A stretch of DNA of 6,710 bases from NCBI GenBank assembly GCA_964428905.1, contig CAYSAA010000100.1, positions 1 to 6,710 of the forward strand. The letters are read 5' to 3'. Position 1 is the stretch's first letter; the number at the start of each line of letters is the position of its first letter. Position numbers and translations under genes: made by a program. The notes beneath the pieces are model-generated. The model was not told the DNA's origin. It worked only from the letters and a program-made list of their open reading frames with translations, and did not search any database. Below, piece by piece: positions 6,283 to 6,710 of this stretch. The DNA is from CAYSAA01 sp964428905 (GTDB lineage Bacteria; Atribacterota; Phoenicimicrobiia; Phoenicimicrobiales; Stramentimicrobiaceae).

Positions 6283-6291
6283 ATTTTAGCA
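6283..6291 (-). promoter_or_regulatory. Probable extended -10 promoter of the MFS gene
   Basis: On the minus strand TGC-TAAAAT (6291-6283) matches an extended -10, with the hexamer 5 of 6. The -35 region at the right distance (AAAAAG) is poor, as is common with extended -10 promoters. The start would be near 6276, giving a leader of about 63 nt. It lies just downstream of the terminator hairpin, where a new promoter would be expected. Confidence 0.4.
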
Positions 6292-6323
6292 AATTTTCTC
6301 CTTGTCTTTTTATATGAAACACT

Positions 6324-6357
6324 AAAAAGCCACAGACTGCCTGTGGCCATATTTTTT
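6324..6357 (-). terminator. Intrinsic terminator, possibly bidirectional
   Basis: A perfect 7-bp stem, GCCACAG (6329-6335) with CTGTGGC (6341-6347), closes a 5-base loop. On the minus strand the stem is followed directly by TTTTT (6328-6324), the classic form. On the plus strand a run of six T (6352-6357) begins 4 bases after the stem, so it may also work in that direction. It would stop minus-strand transcripts arriving from the right before the MFS promoter. Confidence 0.75.
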
Positions 6358-6552
6358 AATTCTGACGTAAAAAAAGATTTTTCACTATCCTGGTTAATTA
6401 GATTATGCTATATAACCAATTATATCTTTTTTCTTAAATTTTGTCTGGGCTTAGAAAATTTTATCTAAATCTGATAATTCTTTGCAAAGCTAACAAAAAC
6501 TTAGTTATATTTTATCATTTTAGAAGATGTGATGAAAGAATGAAAAAAATTT

Positions 6553-6663
6553 TTATCTGCCATTTTCTTCTATGCTCTTCTTAACTTGATCTCTTATCCA
6601 TTTGTTACAACATTCTTTCCAGGATATGCAAGGGGAATTCTTCCCCTTGAGAACCCCTAACAT
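6553..6663 (-). CDS. Doubtful small ORF, 36 residues, possibly a gene remnant
   Basis: The minus strand carries an ATG-started 36-codon ORF ending in TAA. The product contains SPCISWKECCNKWIRDQ, with three Cys and two Trp, then a charged tail. The same frame stays open a further 14 codons upstream of the ATG to a TAG near the window edge. It could therefore be the 3' end of a decayed gene. There is no good Shine-Dalgarno site before the ATG. I do not recognise a family. The T-run terminator lies about 200 bp downstream on the same strand. The perfect inverted repeat at 6629-6649 falls inside the ORF, which argues that the DNA or RNA structure rather than the peptide may be what matters. Confidence 0.2.
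   Translation of the reverse strand: MLGVLKGKNSPCISWKECCNKWIRDQVKKSIEENGR
6629..6649. repeat. Perfect inverted repeat, 9-bp arms
   Basis: CAAGGGGAA and TTCCCCTTG are separated by TTC. It is the most G+C-rich structure of the right-hand region and stands out from its AT-rich surroundings. No T-run follows closely on either strand, so it does not look like an intrinsic terminator. It could be an operator for a gene beyond the window or an RNA stem. Confidence 0.7.
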
Positions 6664-6710
6664 ACTTTTTTGCTTAAAGTATAAAAATGATTGAAATGGT
6701 ATGCTCTAGG

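Larger units (their letters stand above)
6214..6710. other. Right-hand non-coding region upstream of the MFS gene
   Basis: These 497 bp hold the MFS Shine-Dalgarno site and a 10-bp palindrome GCTTATAAGC (6247-6256) in its leader. They also hold an extended -10 (6283-6291), a hairpin terminator (6324-6357), a doubtful minus-strand 36-codon ORF (6553-6663) and a perfect inverted repeat (6629-6649). Between about 6360 and 6550 I see only AT-rich sequence with no supported feature. Confidence 0.6.

Noticed and set aside
6214..6468. 84-codon plus-strand ORF starting with TTG
   Set aside because: It begins on the complement of the MFS Shine-Dalgarno site, reads straight through the terminator hairpin, has no ribosome site, and its hydrophobic residues come from T-rich sequence.
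3132..6497. Shared 12-mer AGCTAACAAAAA near 3132 and 6486
   Set aside because: It is short and AT-rich, and the flanking bases diverge at once; chance match.
80..6684. 13-bp direct repeat GCTTAAAGTATAA at 80-92 and 6672-6684, one copy beside a tRNA, as possible attachment sites
   Set aside because: A shared 13-mer is roughly expected by chance in an AT-rich window of this size. The left copy is in the tRNA promoter rather than its 3' end, and no integrase or mobile genes lie between.

Overview
This is an AT-rich bacterial chromosomal window, roughly one third G+C by eye. It holds housekeeping and regulatory genes and shows no mobile element, CRISPR array or phage gene. The gene set is bacterial: MnmG, FolD, a CarD/CdnL-type RNA polymerase-binding regulator, a UspA-type protein, an MFS transporter and a tRNA-Ser. 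Shine-Dalgarno sites are purine-rich and the promoters are of the sigma-70 type. The composition suggests a low-GC anaerobe-like lineage such as Clostridia or an Atribacterota-like phylum. That placement is inference only, because no rRNA is present.

Left end (1-225): a tRNA-Ser(GCU) lies on the minus strand and is cut by the window edge. Its promoter sits back to back with the mnmG promoter. The tRNA promoter is placed so that transcription may start at the mature tRNA 5' end. mnmG (226-2115, plus) is intact. It is preceded by a two-codon ORF (ATG-AAA-TGA) whose stop overlaps the mnmG start as ATGA.

2112-3295: folD (minus) meets mnmG tail to tail with a 4-bp overlap, so there is no room for a terminator between them. 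This FolD has Ile where the catalytic Lys of the family is expected. The gap before carD holds a possible 44-codon Cys/His-rich small ORF on the plus strand.

3296-4345: the carD-family gene (minus, GTG start) has a near-consensus promoter. A 7-bp inverted repeat lies just upstream of its -35. The remaining AT-rich gap carries the likely uspA promoter and an orphan Shine-Dalgarno-like site.

4346-6710: uspA (plus) converges on a 12-helix MFS transporter gene (minus). Upstream of the transporter are a probable extended -10 promoter and a clear hairpin terminator that separates it from the DNA to the right. The last 350 bp hold only a doubtful 36-codon ORF and a perfect 9-bp-arm inverted repeat.

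The genes do not form one operon. Each seems to be its own transcription unit: tRNA wobble modification (MnmG), one-carbon folate metabolism (FolD), control of transcription initiation (CarD), stress response (UspA) and transport (MFS). I saw no clear new multi-gene system. The most interesting points are the minimal uORF before mnmG, the FolD active-site change, the putative carD operator and the small Cys-rich ORF.
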